Source: Ignelater luminosus
Lineage: Eukaryota > Arthropoda > Insecta > Coleoptera > Elateridae
DNA length: 64,000 bases
Assembly (NCBI GenBank): GCA_011009095.1
Contig: VTPC01000964.1
Location: 169,070 to 233,069, forward strand
Direction of reading: 5' to 3'
In this document: piece after piece, positions 10,862 through 23,600 of the stretch
Numbering within the stretch: the first letter of the stretch is position 1
Layout: each line of letters starts with the position of its first letter
Position numbers and translations under genes: made by a program
Notes under the pieces: generated by a model
The model's input: only the letters and a program-made list of their open reading frames with translations
What the model was told of the DNA's origin: nothing
Databases searched by the model: none

Positions 10862-13800
10862 TATGTAAACTTGTCAAACAGTATTTGATGTTTGCATGTT
10901 TTGTTGGGAGTATTTTCAGGTAGAGATCAGCTGTACACCTCTAAAAGTCCGGCAACCTCCGAGGCCGCTATCCAGGTCCGGGAGTTCTTGGTGTTTATGC
11001 GTCATCAAGTTACCTAGTATAAAACAAACCTTAAAGTACCAGATGTACCATTTCAGTTCACTTTCGTTAAATGTAGAGCAAGTAATAAAGGGTTTACTAA
11101 GTCGACCAGAACGTCCGTTTTACTATTTAAAGACGAAAGATTATCGTCGTTGGCGTTCAGTGATTCTGACTCATTTTCTTACTTCGTTGTCTGATAATAA
11201 ATCGCCCACGAAGTATACGTCGAACCACCTCGATTTTCGGCCTGTCGGGCTAAACCGTGATAGTTGAATCTGTGTTACACGGAAACCACCGTCCCCCAAG
11301 CTTCTAGGTGTCTTTTCAATTATGGAAACATTATCAACAATTAGTACTTCAGTAAGAAACAGACCACAATGTTTGATTTGTAGTACGAGGAGCCTCTCAT
11401 ATTTGTTTCGGAGCCTTCGAGGGAATCTCCCATGTCCCCCACGGCTGAGGTGTGAAGACATTTGTCGCTTAAAGGCGCTGATATGTCAATAAGAACGGGA
11501 TGATTCTTGAGGTGATTTTTGGTAAACTATAATTGTCTAAATCTGACTTTTAGAAAATCTGCTATTAGTGAAAGTTTTGCTCAAGACGAAGTGTATAGAT
11601 CATCATACAACTTCACACTGCTAAACGAATGCCATGGAACAAATTGGCGGTAACAACGCAACGCGCAAGCATGTCATTGCTATTGCATATTGGGCAAAAG
11701 TTATGACATTTTTTTCTCGGGCGAACGCCAAGAAATATTGTCTTGCGGCAAGTCGCTTGGTTAATTTGAACGAATTTGGATAAAAAAATACACGAAACGG
11801 ATCCTAGATGACTTTAAATTTTGAAAATATGGCGGAAAAGAGGTGAACAGCTGTTATTTACAATTGCCAGAGCTGACAATAAATCTTCAGATCTGACAAT
11901 CTTCCAACATTCTGTATGCTTGTGGCTGATTCTGACAACGCGCTTTACTGTTATCACAACAGTATTGTTCACCTTCATATGATTAGTTTTCTTAATTCTC
12001 AGTAGAGGCGCAACGATCGTGTTTTTTCTTTAATAGACATAAATTTGTTTTTATTTGAATAATTAATTAACTCAACAACTGTGTAATGAATATTGAGGCT
12101 AACTTTGAATTATTATTTCTGCAAGAGTAAGAATCACAGTAGGTAAATTAAAGGTCCTGTTTTTTCTTTGATGCTGACATGAGATGAAACTTACCGATGT
12201 TATTTCTGTGCAAGATGGATCATCGCATGTGAAATAAGTTCCGGTCCCGGAATAGTAATAGAATAGGTAGAGGGAATTCTCAGGGAAAAGTTACGAAATT
12301 TGATTTGAAATGTAGAGTCCGAACCCTGTTATTATATTCTGCATAAAAGTGGAACAACCCAAACGCCTATTTTATATTTGTTAATGGTTGAAATTACTAT
12401 AATTACAACAAAATTAAAGCCAACTGTTTTACAAACCACACAGCAAATTATCCATTATAAGATGTCTCAAATAAACTACTAAAAGAAACTTTACAACATG
12501 CAGTAAGAGCACGTGGTGTCGCGACAAACAGTAATCATGACTATGCACAACCGTCATCGAAGAAAGCGCTTTTAAAAGTTTTGCCACCTTTACGAAAATT
12601 GGCGTTCGTTGCTGATCGTCCAGGAAGCTTTCACTGACAGCGCTGCTAATTGCTGCTTGGTCCTGAACTCAAGAATTGCCACGAATTCAGCACAGCCTTT
12701 TCGTCGCTAGGAAACTCATCGCCAGCCCGGCCGGCTGTCTAATTGCTAGCTATTTTATTGCCTTGTCTACATTTTATTTCTTGAAAGCAGTAAAGCTATT
12801 GTAATTAATTAAACACTGTATCCGTGGATTATGATTTAAAATTTATTTTCTAAATAGATAAATTCCGAAAAATGTTACTATTCTCATTTAAAATTAAGAT
12901 TTCAATGTTGCCCATAGCAATTAGGCATTATACTCGACACCGTGACAACGGAAATGAAAAGGCCAGCAATGAAACAAACCGCAATAAACTATCTTGTCGA
13001 TAGAACGGTCACGATAAGCTTGATAAGCAAACATAAGTAGGTAAGTAAGAAGTAAGGTAAAATACAGCTTTAGAAAAAAAAAGAGAAAAAAATGATAGTA
13101 AGGGGTAATTTACTTTTTTGGTTTGTTTTCTTTTTGGTTTAAATTAAGTCTTTGTAACTAGAAACTTTTACTATCTTAGATAGTTTTCGCTCCTTTTTAG
13201 CAAAATAATTGAACTTGATATATTTTAAGTTGCTTTGTTTAATTACTTTGCGGTGAAGTCGCTGGTCGGCCATAAAATCTATAACCTATTACCTGAAACA
13301 TAAGTTTACTTTTGCTTAAATGTTATACCTGTGATTCTATATCTATCTTTTGTTATAGAAACACTTATGATTACTTTGTTTTGATTTGTCAATGAGTATC
13401 TTCTCTTTGGTATTTGTCTAATCAATACATTTAGGAGATAAATCAAATTTTTCTTAAATTATACAGTTGCTTAATTTTTGACATTACGTAAATGTAAAAT
13501 AATTCTCAAGTTAATATAATCTCATGTAAACTGAATTCTCAAGTTAATATAATCTCAGAGTTTGCCATACGTACTCAATCCTTTTTACATTTTACTAATG
13601 AGATTATTGGTCTTAATTAATTTTCTTTTTACTTTCAATGAGTGCAAAGGGTAACAAAAAGTGTTTTACTAATTTAGGTACTGATTTTAGGAAATAGTTT
13701 AATTAGAGGTGATAAAAGTAAGAACTGTGAGTGCCACCTGGACGTTGTAAACAAAAGAGAAGAGCGGTTTGATTTGTGGTTTACAACGACTAAGAGTTGA

Positions 13801-16800
13801 CTTGACTTAAGCATTTTGCAAAATTATTGTTTTATTCCTAATCCTAATCAGAAACATGAGATAAAATTGATACATGGTGCTTATTAATTGCAAATTTATC
13901 CAAACTTGACTTGTGACTTGGAAATTATCTTTTAAGTGATTTCACTGTCTTTGACTTTGGTTTAGCCGCGGCAATAGAAAGGCGACTTGCCACGTTTTTC
14001 TTTAGTAACTAAAGTTTAAAAAAATTACTGCAACACTATCATAAGAAGATTAAGAAGAATAAGATAAAGAATAAAAAAATGTGTAACTAGATTTGCGTTG
14101 TAAATCGTAGTCCTGGATTAATGACAAGTGCTATCAATAAAACAAAGATGTTGTATTGTAATTCGAAGAAAAAACATCGAAGGGCGACACACTGGCGGTT
14201 GCTGTGGAGACCAGGTAAAAGGATTCTTTTTTGAAACCATTCAACATTTGGCACATTCCTGATATTTGAGATCTTATAATTATTTATGGCAAAAACTAAG
14301 ACTTGACGTACTTCTTAAAAAAGTTAAATCACCCCTCTTGCTTTATTTTCTATACCTAAGGGGCTTCGTTATAAGAAATAAAAAGTTTTCTTAATAGATT
14401 CTTGGTACACGAATTGTATAATTGCTATACTGTATGACCCACTCGGTGTACTTCTAGTTTATTCAGCATAAATGAATCTCTGAGTCTGTTGATTGCAGTT
14501 TATTACGATGTACCACACTATAAACGTTGGGCAGTTATGCTTTAGTACACAAGAGCTTAAGTTATTCATCTGACAATGATGAATAAATAAGAAAGTCAAC
14601 ACGCCGAAAATAATAAAACAAAAATTTAATGCTTACAATTCTTGTAAAAAGTGTTGTCTTGTAGGAAAATCGATTAATTCCCACGATTAAATTCCTAAGA
14701 AACTTTCGCTGGAGTGTTTTGAGTCGAAACATGAATATTAAAGAAATAACAAGTAATTAGCATTTACCATAAAATCCTAAACAAGTCGACAGTTATTCTG
14801 AACTATAAAAGTAGCCAATTAAAGAAATTGAAAAATCACATAAAAATGTGATTGGAATTTTAATCACAACACTGAACATTTTCATGGCAAGTAGTAAAAC
14901 GCTTCTAGCAATTTAATTTAAAACTTCCTCGAATGAATAATTCCTCCTTCCTATACAAGTCGGTAACTTTACTTTTTTAATGTCGACTCACTTGAAAAAA
15001 ATAAATCATACAACTTTTTTAGAAGAAAAGAGAAACATATTAGTGTAATAAATCTCGGCACAATATAAGAATTTTGTAAACTCATTTTGTATTCAACTGT
15101 ATATTTGAAATATCTAATATTTCACTATGTAATGGCGATGATATAGTAAGCAGACGTGAATGCAGGAATTTAAGACTTTTATTCTTGGCGAAAAAAGACA
15201 CTTTTTACAATCCTGTTAATATTTCTCTCTCTATAAAATACTACCATTTTTAAACAATAAAAGCTTCAACCCCGCTTTCCTTTCAAGTGATGCGGAATAA
15301 AACGAAGATGAAAAAAAATGAATTCGTAAGCTGAAATACCTTGTAGTTCAGCAGGGTTGCTTATTAAAGTATGTATCCGTCTGTCCTCAAAATACACGTC
15401 AAACACATAAAAGGGGAAGCCAGATATGTTTCATCAATGTTATGAAACCACATGTTATTGAAGATAACAAAACACAGAGGCGGGATTTTGGAGGTTCAAT
15501 TTGGCGTGCTTTTACATAAATGAACTTAGTTTTGATGTTATAACGATAAGATGTTTTGCAGTGGAAAAAGTGAAAATAATAATCAAGCGAGTAATGGAAA
15601 TAGCAAACTCTCTACGATGAAAAACATCAAACGGAATATTAAAAGAGGCTGATTTAAAAATTTATTTGTTGACATTTCTCTAAATAATATATTAAAAATG
15701 TTTTCTACCTTTTAGTTCATTTCGAGAGACCTGGTTTACTTTTCTTTGGAAATACACACGAATTTAATACCAAAAGAAAATTTGTAAAATTTTATTTTTG
15801 GAGACTTCACAATCTTTTAAATTAGTCTTGATAAGGTTGTTAGTAAAACTAAATGACCTACTCTCGTACCCAATTAGGACCAATTGTTTGTAAGTGGTAA
15901 CACTCGGAAAAATCGGAAATTTGCTGAAGAATATTCGCAGAAAATATGAAAATCATAAAACGAAGAAAATACCTGTAATTTCCTTTAAAAGGGCCTATAA
16001 AAAGTGGGAGTTTAAGGCTGAAATCATAAACCATTGTAGTCGCATTTAATATGCATCGCTATCAACATGAAAATAGCTTACAATCATTTGCACAAAGCGA
16101 ATAAATTATATTCAAGAGGTCCTCCGAGTGAAATTAAACGTGGATTGAAGGAACTCATTAAATGACTGCCGTGTGCAGGGAATTTGCACCAACTGACGGC
16201 GCTGGTCCGTGTTGAACTTCTTGGAATGCTTATCTACTTTTACGGATTTAACTACGACTCTACGTTTTTAGGATGAGCACATGCTAAAATTGTTAATACA
16301 AACTTGAACTTTCCTTGTTTATTACCAGTTTACTTGAAATCATTTCTGTTAACGTTTGCGAGGTAATTTGCAACTGACAGTGATAAATGCTCTTCGATAT
16401 TTACATCACTATAATTATCGACAAAATTAGAAAGCTCTTAAGAGGATTCCAAAGTCTAGTTATTTAGTGCAAAACTTTAGTGATCTTTAGAAGTTTTGAA
16501 GAAATTATATTCAGAACTTTTATTTTATATTTTTTCAAGATCCTAAACTATATTGAAATGGAAATATTTTTATTGACACCGAAAGTTCCTGAACAGGGTC
16601 AACTTCTTATGATCACGTTTATCTCGGTTTCTGAATTCCCTGGAAACTTCATTCGATTAAATTACTTCAAGCTTCATTTCAAGTGTGAAGCAATCTTACA
16701 TGTTAGTTGGAAATTGGTTACAAAACCAATCTCTTTTTCTTTAAAACAATCGCTTCGATAGCTTGAATTAAATCTGACTTTGTACGTTTCTTCTTTTAGA

Positions 16801-17353
16801 GAACCCTAACTGAATTTTGCATTGGGATTATATTGGTTGATTAGATAATGAATCAAGCTTCTTGCAACGCCAAATCACTTTTGTGAACAAGTTCAAGCTT
16901 AATGGAGAATTATTACCTTCATTTAACATAAATGTTCTATTTTCGTTTCTCGTGATAAAGTTTGATTGTGAACGAGTGAGCTCTTTGTTTATTTGATTTT
17001 AAATTATCTCAACTTACTAAATCGCATGCGTTTATGTGTGTGACGCATGCATGAAGAGGGCATTAGACCTAATAGATGTCCAACTTAAGTGCCGTTAAGT
17101 TGCTAAACTAACGTTATGTTCGGTTTGAAATTGGAAATTTACCATTATTAGATGTTCTGAGCTTATGCTGTATCGATGGATTTAATAAAAAGGATGTAAT
17201 TTACAAAATTAATTACTGGCTTACAATACTTACTTTTAGATACTGTGTACAAATATAATTGTTAAGAGTTCCTAATGTTACTGACCTGGAAATTTTATGA
17301 TGGACTAGTAGAAAGATATATAAAAATTAAGTTGACTTTTGTTTGTAGGTAAA
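10862..17353. other. No gene recognised
   Basis: Mostly AT-rich DNA. A segment at about 10915-11465 is richer in GC and open for 123 codons on one strand and 96 on the other, but neither product resembles a known family. Other slightly GC-richer patches lie near 11580-11960 and 12510-12740. A candidate TATA sequence (CTATAAAAAGTGGGAG near 16003) has no supported gene after it. Confidence 0.45.
13501..13557 (+). repeat. Two-copy direct repeat, period 33 bp
   Basis: AATTCTCAAGTTAATATAAT followed by CTCA occurs at 13501 and again at 13534, a perfect 24-bp match. It is a small local duplication with no sign of function. Confidence 0.8.
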
Positions 17354-17514
17354 GGTATGAGCAGAGCCGTCTTTTGGGGCGGGCAGGTGGGGCCCAGGCC
17401 TGAATTTTTTGTCCCGGAACACTAGATGGTTTTAAAAATTTTCATCTTCTTTTTCTCCATTGTGATCACAGATCTTTAAAAATAGACGGTCCTGGCCCTA
17501 GTCGTGTTCGAGAT

Positions 17515-20339
17515 ATGCATAGGAAATATGATAGTGGAGCAGAAAAAAGGAAAGGGCTGCAGTCTTCCCTGCAAGGAGGTTTACTTAGTCTCTAAAAACA
17601 TCGAACAGTGAAAGAACTAAAGAAACAGAGAAAGTGCAACAGAAGGCAATTTATGTACTGATTTATCTGATTTTTCTGAAAACTTCGATGAGAACATTTT
17701 GATGGTAAACGAAAATTTATGTGGCGAATCGAGTAAAATTTGTAGCATTAATCAAGAAGTAAATTCTAATAGCCATACTAAAAAATTCTGTACCTGGCGA
17801 GGAAGTAACTTTTAAAGCTCAAAATCCACTTGTGGAGAATGATATTGGTAAATGGCCTACTTATATTTCTGATAGTATGCGAGATTATATAAGTGGTAAT
17901 CCACCCATTCAATTTGAAAACATTGAGTTCCCACCAGATGAAAATGGGCGCAGATTCAGCACAACATTTTATAATAGACATTTGCCAAATGGAGAAAGAA
18001 TTCGCAGAAATTGGTTGATATACTCTCCAAGTTCGAACAGCGTATATTGTTATTACTGCACAGTATTTTGATTTTCAAGTAATGCGTCCACATCTGCATT
18101 AGTAAAATCTGGATTTTCTGACTGGAAGTACTTGGGTAGTAGATTAAAAGATCACGAAATATCAAGTGCTCATAGTAAAGCTACAGTGCAACTGCTTAAA
18201 CTACAAAAGCGACTGCTTAAGGGAAAGGCAATCGATAATTTACATCAAATACAAATTAATGCGGAAAAGGAACACTGCGTGGTGTATTAAAAAGAATTAT
18301 TCCTTGTATTCAGTTCCTGGCAAAACACAACGACGCATTGAGAGGTTCTAATTGTACACTGTACACCAAAAATAATGGAAAATTTTTAGGGTTAGTTGAA
18401 ATGATAGCACAGCTTAATGGCAAAACACCTAAGACAAATTGTTAACAAACAAATTTCAGATTATTATTTGGGGCCTTCCATTCAGAATGAGTTAATTAAT
18501 CTTTTAGGCAGTAAAATCCGTAACGAAATAAAATTACGAGTCAAGACAAGTTAATATTTTTCAATTTTGTTAAATGGCACCCCTGATAATGGTCATGATG
18601 AATAATTGACTTTAATTTTACGTATTGTAGACATTACTGACAAAGCTGCAGCTAGAATTGAAGAATATTTCGTTACGTTTGTGCATATAATCAGCAAAAT
18701 GGGCCTCTTTTTGACCAATGAACTGAAACATCAGATTAATATTTTAGATTTAAATCTCAACGATTGTCGTGGGCAAGCCTATCATAATGCTGCAAATATG
18801 GCTGGCCGAAATCAGGGTGTCCAAGCAAGAATACTGGAGGAATATCCTAGAGCATTTTTTGTGCCCTGCTCAGCTCATAGCCTGAATTTATTAGTCAGCG
18901 ATATGGCCTCGTTAGTTCCATTGGCAATGACGTTCTTTGGAGTCATTCAACGCCTTTATACGATATTTGTGGCATCAACAGAGAGATGGGGAATTCTGAC
19001 TTCATACGTTAAGAATTTTACTTTGAAATTCCTATCTGAAACTCGCTGGGAATGTCGCGTAGTGATATTTCAACTGAAATCTTTCCACGACGCACTAGAA
19101 AAGGACATAGAAACAACAAGAGATCCAGCTATTAAGAGCGAAGCACTTTCACTTGCTGAAAATGAGTTTAGTTTTGAGTTTATTTTGTCGGCTGTAATTT
19201 GGTATAACTTATAATCTGCAGTTGATAAAGTTAGCAAAAGCATGCAGAAAGAAGACACCAACATCGCTACAATAATGTAGCTATTGAAGGGGCTCAAAGA
19301 ATATCTACAGTCATATAGAGAAGATGGATTTTCAAAAGCAAAAGATACTGCAAAACAGATTTGTGCCGAGAATGATATTCCAATTGAATTTAAACATAAG
19401 CGGAGGCGAAAGTACCAAGAACTTCATCTTTATGAAGGAGAAGGAAGTAGTTCAAGCGATCCTGAAGAAAAATACTACAGAAAATTTTTCTTATGCATTT
19501 TAGATCAGGCACTCGTATCAATAGAAGAAAGATCCGTCCAAATTAATAAATACAACGCTTACTTTGGGTTTTTACTAAACATGCAGAATATTAACGAGAT
19601 GGATGAAAACACGCTGGTCAAACACTGCATGGATTTAGATCAGTGATTCTCAACCTTTCTTTCGTCACGGTACACTTTTAATAATTTAAAAATTTGGCGG
19701 CACACTAACGATAAGATAGATTTAAAAGAATTTTACTAAACTAGTATATAGCTTTGTTTGGGTTAAATCTAGAACCAGTCCAGAACTGTAATAGTCATGC
19801 GCATTGGTTCAGTCAGTCCCCGCTAAGAAGGTAGAACCAATCGAACTACTTGTCTGACGTCATTTATGTATGGGTATTCGTAGTGGCGGCACATTTCAAA
19901 AATCTCGCGGCACACTAAAGTGCCGCGGCACAGTGGTTGAAAATCACTGATTTAGATTTTTTGCTAAGAAATGGAAAAATAAGAGACCTCGATGGACAAG
20001 AACTCTACCAAGAAATAAAAATGTTTTGTCATATGGTGGACTTGTTCTATTGGACACCTCTGGACTATCTACAACTTTTACATGAAACGAACGATACTTT
20101 TCCCAACTTGTACATAGCTTTCCGTTATAATGCTGACATTGCCTGTATCTACTGCTTCAGCACAACGAAGTTTTTCGAAACTAAAGCTAATAAAAAATTA
20201 TATCAAGACTACGATGGGGCAGGAGAGACTTTCCAATTTGGCGCTTTTGAGCATAGAAAACAAGTTATGCGAGTTGATCGACTTTTCAGAAACAATTAAA
20301 AATTTTTCAAAGCTAAAAGCAAGAAAAGTTAATTTTTAA
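17515..20339 (+). pseudogene. hAT transposase, ZMYM1/TTF-zinc-finger type, broken
   Basis: A probable start at 17515 gives MHRKYDSGAEKRKG, a basic N-terminus usual in this family. A TTF-type zinc finger follows (17832-18190: WPTYISD, NGRRFSTTFY, SVYCYYCTVF, SSAHSKA). The catalytic region lies at 18606-19214 (CRGQAYHNAANMAGRNQGVQ, then PCSAHSLNLLVSDM). The hAT C-terminal dimerisation segment is at 20130-20339 (LPVSTASAQRSFSKLKLIKN, then NLALLSIEN). Family members have YDNAANM where this reads YHNAANM, so a probable catalytic aspartate is lost. Breaks include a TGA after CTVF at 18069-18071, frameshifts near 18290, 18420-18600 and 19215-19285, the 309-bp insertion after HCMDLD, and a frameshift near 20125. 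It cannot make transposase. Confidence 0.9.
19641..19949. mobile_element. Nested hAT-type MITE, 309 bp
   Basis: Begins CAGTGATTCTCAACC and ends with the mirror of CAGTGATTTTCAACC, flanked by the perfect 8-bp duplication ATTTAGAT (19633-19640 and 19950-19957). The inner sequence carries several GGCGGCACACTAA / GCGGCACA motifs near both ends. Ends of the CAGTGRTTCTCAACC type are typical of hAT MITEs. It lies inside the transposase reading frame of the host hAT element: removing it with one duplication copy joins HCMDLD to FLLRNGK in frame. It therefore came later than the host element. Confidence 0.93.
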
Positions 20340-20547
20340 AATTATTTTAAATGTTGTTCCTTAATTACCTACTTAGTAAAACATGCATTAAAAAATTATT
20401 AATCAATAGAAGTTTTTTTATGGTTTTTTAAAGAGAATTTGCTTTGCTATAGGAAATACGTAAGATGTTATTTTTGGAAAAAATACAGGACCCCGCTGTA
20501 GCTTTGCCCCGGGCATCGCGCGAGCTAAGGACGGCTCTGGGTATGAG

Positions 20548-22105
20548 ACTTCTCTAAGAGCAAATGTACATAAAATAAATCATGTCCAACTAGCTGTTTA
20601 AGCGATTTTATGATAAGAGATTCGAATGTAAATATTTCCTCACAAACCTTAGCTTCATCAAGCAATCACAAAAAATTTAAATATGGTAGATAAGATTAAA
20701 ACTAATTGGAACAGAATTTGATTCAGTGATGAGCATCACTTTTATCTTAATGGATATAATGATAAACAAAGCTCTGGAGAACAGACAATACTCATCTATC
20801 TGGTGTATCTGTCCTTAAAGAATAATACTTGGTGTTTGGTTTTGTTTCTATATTCTAATTGTACATGGTGATTAAATATTTATCTCATTCTTAGCAAGCA
20901 CGCACGTGTTATATTATGTTATGTATGCTCATATATGCGCTTTCGCCCTATATAACTAGGCGCAAATCTTACTGAGGACAATTCCGTATGGAACTTGCTG
21001 TTAATTCTCAGAAAAAAAATTATTGCACTAGTAAGCAAATCTTGTATGCCTGTATTGTTGCTCTAGACTTAGAATCTTTTACGTTACGCACTCTTTATTC
21101 TAAAATCATCGTTTGGATAACGTCATAAATCATGCAAGATTATACAGAATTTCTCTCTAATATTTAAATCAGTTTTTTACTTACTGCTTCAATACATAGG
21201 ACTTTTAGATTCAGAATTCAAAACCTGGTTAAGCTTTGCTTCTGCTGGTAATGTATAATATGCATTCACTGTGTAAGTAATGTGTTCCAATCAGCAAAAT
21301 GTCCCCATTCAAATACTGCGTTTGGACTTGCAATATATTAGTAAAGGAGATAATATCAATAAATTTTGTTTTTCTTTTAGGTTTCTTTCGCACTTTTGGC
21401 TTTCTGCTTCTGAAATATAGAATTCCAAAGGAGGTTTCATTTGATAGTAAACTGACTAATTTATTACTCAATATTTTCTTATATTTGATCTGACCTGACT
21501 TGGTAGTTTAATTCCTGTACATATCCTAATTTTCTCATCTTAATTTCAATTTCTATTCTTCCTAATTCCTCTCTTAATAACTAGTTTAATAAAAGATCGT
21601 GTTTTTGGACAGCAACAGATACTGAAACCGTAAAGAAAAAAAATCAGCAGCAATATAGTTTTGAGTAGATGTTATGAGATACCTTTAAGTAGGTATGTTC
21701 AACATTGCAAGGTCTGCTTTAAATACTCACTTAAAGCATTGATAAATTGTTTTTCGATGTGAAAGGATAAGGGAGAGGTAAAATTAAAATCCGTACATTG
21801 TCAAGAAAAAGCAAATTCTATTGTGGCAGTAAAAGTGCAGTACTCTGATAGATCGCGTTGGGTTTTGAGCACCATAATTAGACGTACTGGTTTTTAATAA
21901 AAAACATCTGTATACTTACAAAATGCAACTGTATATTTTGCATTCCCCTGGAGAAAATCCTGTTCATACCTGACATCCTCCAAACAACAGCTTAACAGTG
22001 TAGTTAGTGACATGATTAATCAAAAACTAGCAAATACTAGATGCCAAAAAGTGTTGTTTATTTATTTAAGAACAGTTGAAGTATCCTGATTCAACGAACA
22101 AATAT
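20548..22105. other. No gene recognised
   Basis: AT-rich DNA with short open frames only (up to 80 codons near 21229-21493 on both strands). I see no conserved motif. Confidence 0.5.
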
Positions 22106-22109
22106 TAGG

Positions 22110-22720
22110 GAAATCCATGTAGATGATAAACTCGTAATACCACAGTAGAGCTGCTACTTGACTATAACACCCCGTAGTGCAAGCCCTGGACTTACAAGTA
22201 CAGTAATACCCTGTACTACATCTTGCATCGATTTGGTTTGGAAGCTACCTTAAATAAACTTCATACAATTTACAGTCAGTGAAACGTAATGCTATAAGCA
22301 CCTTGATGAATTTGGGCTCGCTAGTGTGGCGACTGTAAACATATTGGTCTCCTCTATTTCCAACGTGTTTTAAGAGGTGCTGGCTGTACAATGGGGCATT
22401 ATAAACGCCATCGCCAGTTTGTGATTTTGGTAAGATCTTCCACTGCGACATCTCAGGTGAGATGGCACAAAATTTTCTTCTAATGCTTTCCTAACGCCTT
22501 CAGTGACATTGCTGACTTTAGCTATGGCAAACCAAACAAACTGCCTATCAGACTCTGTGAAAGATTGTTCCGTAGTACCATAAGAAGCATTACCAAAGCA
22601 TTTGTAATTGTTCTACTTATTGTTTAAATTATGCCCTGTTTCAAATTGTTCCTTGTCAAAATCAGTTAAGTTTTTGAATTGCTCATTGACATACATGCCA
22701 TTTAACACATTCGTGTTACT
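22110..22720 (-). pseudogene. Fragment of a transposon-type protein with a Cys/His C-terminal motif
   Basis: Read on the minus strand, this is a decayed protein in several frames. It begins around NGMYVNEQFKNLTDFDKEQF, continues RQFVWFAIAKVSNVTEGVRK, then GVYNAPLYSQHLLKHVGNRG with QYVYSRHTSEPKFIKVL, RFTDCKLYEVYLR, and ends in CTCKSRACTTGCYSQVAALL. The last piece resembles a motif I associate with repeated insect proteins (CxCKxGARTVGCCxHVASVLWYLG), a SWIM-like Cys/His cluster. The parent family is unnamed here. A stop and at least two frameshifts disable it. The stretch at 22221-22447 also matches 23339-23558 in inverted orientation. Confidence 0.6.
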
Positions 22721-23338
22721 TTTCATTTAGTTTTAAAATTTTGCATGTTTGATAGCCGGGATGAAATATAAGGATTTCTCAGAAAAATTAGAAATAGAAA
22801 AGAAAAAATGTTTGTTGGTGTCTTGAATTACTCAAAGAAGGGTTTCTTGGTAAACAATTCACTGGCTTTATTTAAAAAAAACGTGATTCAAGAAACCTAA
22901 TCAGTCTTGACAAGCAGCAATTTAAGAGTGTTTATAGATTCCTTTAAAACAAAATGCACAATTCAAAGAACAGAACAACTAGAAACGCTTTGGGAATGTC
23001 TCTAATGGTGCTCACCTGAAGTATCATCACAAAACCTGTGTAGAGTTTCGATTGCAGCAGTAGTGTACTGCCCACTATATTAACTCAAGCTAAACAGAAA
23101 GAAATCGTAGCAGTCTGTGACAACACTTACACTGAAATTCAGAAATTCTCTAATTATGGGCAAGACGTATTCAATGCAAAAACATCTCAATCTCTTAAAA
23201 CCAATGATTTTTGTCATGTCAGATGATTACATTCTCAACGAACACTGAGTTTACTATGCAATCTATCATGATCGATGATACAGGTTTTCAGTCCTTTTTT
23301 CAAGATAATCACAAGATTTGGCAACTTTATCAAGACTC

Positions 23339-23600
23339 ACAATGAAAAATCTTACCAAAATCACAGCTGGTGTCCATAATGCCCCGTCGTACATCCAGCA
23401 TTTCTTAAAATACTTCAAAAATAGAAATGGACAATATGTTTACTGTCATCACACTATAGCAAGCCTAACCTCATTAGGGTGCTAATGCCATCACATTTTA
23501 CCGACGGCAAATTGAATAAAGTTTACTTAAGGTACCTTCCAAACCAAAGCGATGTAAGAGGCATTATGAGGCTGAAGAGGTTTGGATGTTACGCTTGGTA
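23339..23600 (+). pseudogene. Second, inverted fragment of the same transposon-type protein
   Basis: Reads KNLTKITAGVHNAPSYIQHF, then GQYVYCHHT and, after a frameshift, KPNLIRVLMPSHFTDGKLNK followed by VYLRYLPNQSDVRG. These line up with the minus-strand fragment at 22110-22720 piece by piece. DNA identity over about 220 bp looks near 75 percent, so the copies are old. The orientation is opposite, with about 0.9 kb between them. Confidence 0.6.

Larger units (their letters stand above)
17362..20539 (+). mobile_element. hAT transposon with 8-bp target duplication
   Basis: A 3178-bp element. The ends are CAGAGCCGTC and the mirror GACGGCTCTG. The 8-bp sequence GGTATGAG lies directly outside both ends (17354-17361 and 20540-20547), a textbook hAT target duplication. 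It encodes a ZMYM1-like hAT transposase, now broken, and hosts a second smaller hAT-type element at 19641-19949. The GC-rich region just inside each end (GGGGCGGGCAGGTGGGGCCC on the left, GCCCCGGGCATCGCGCGAGC on the right) stands out from the AT-rich surroundings. Confidence 0.92.
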
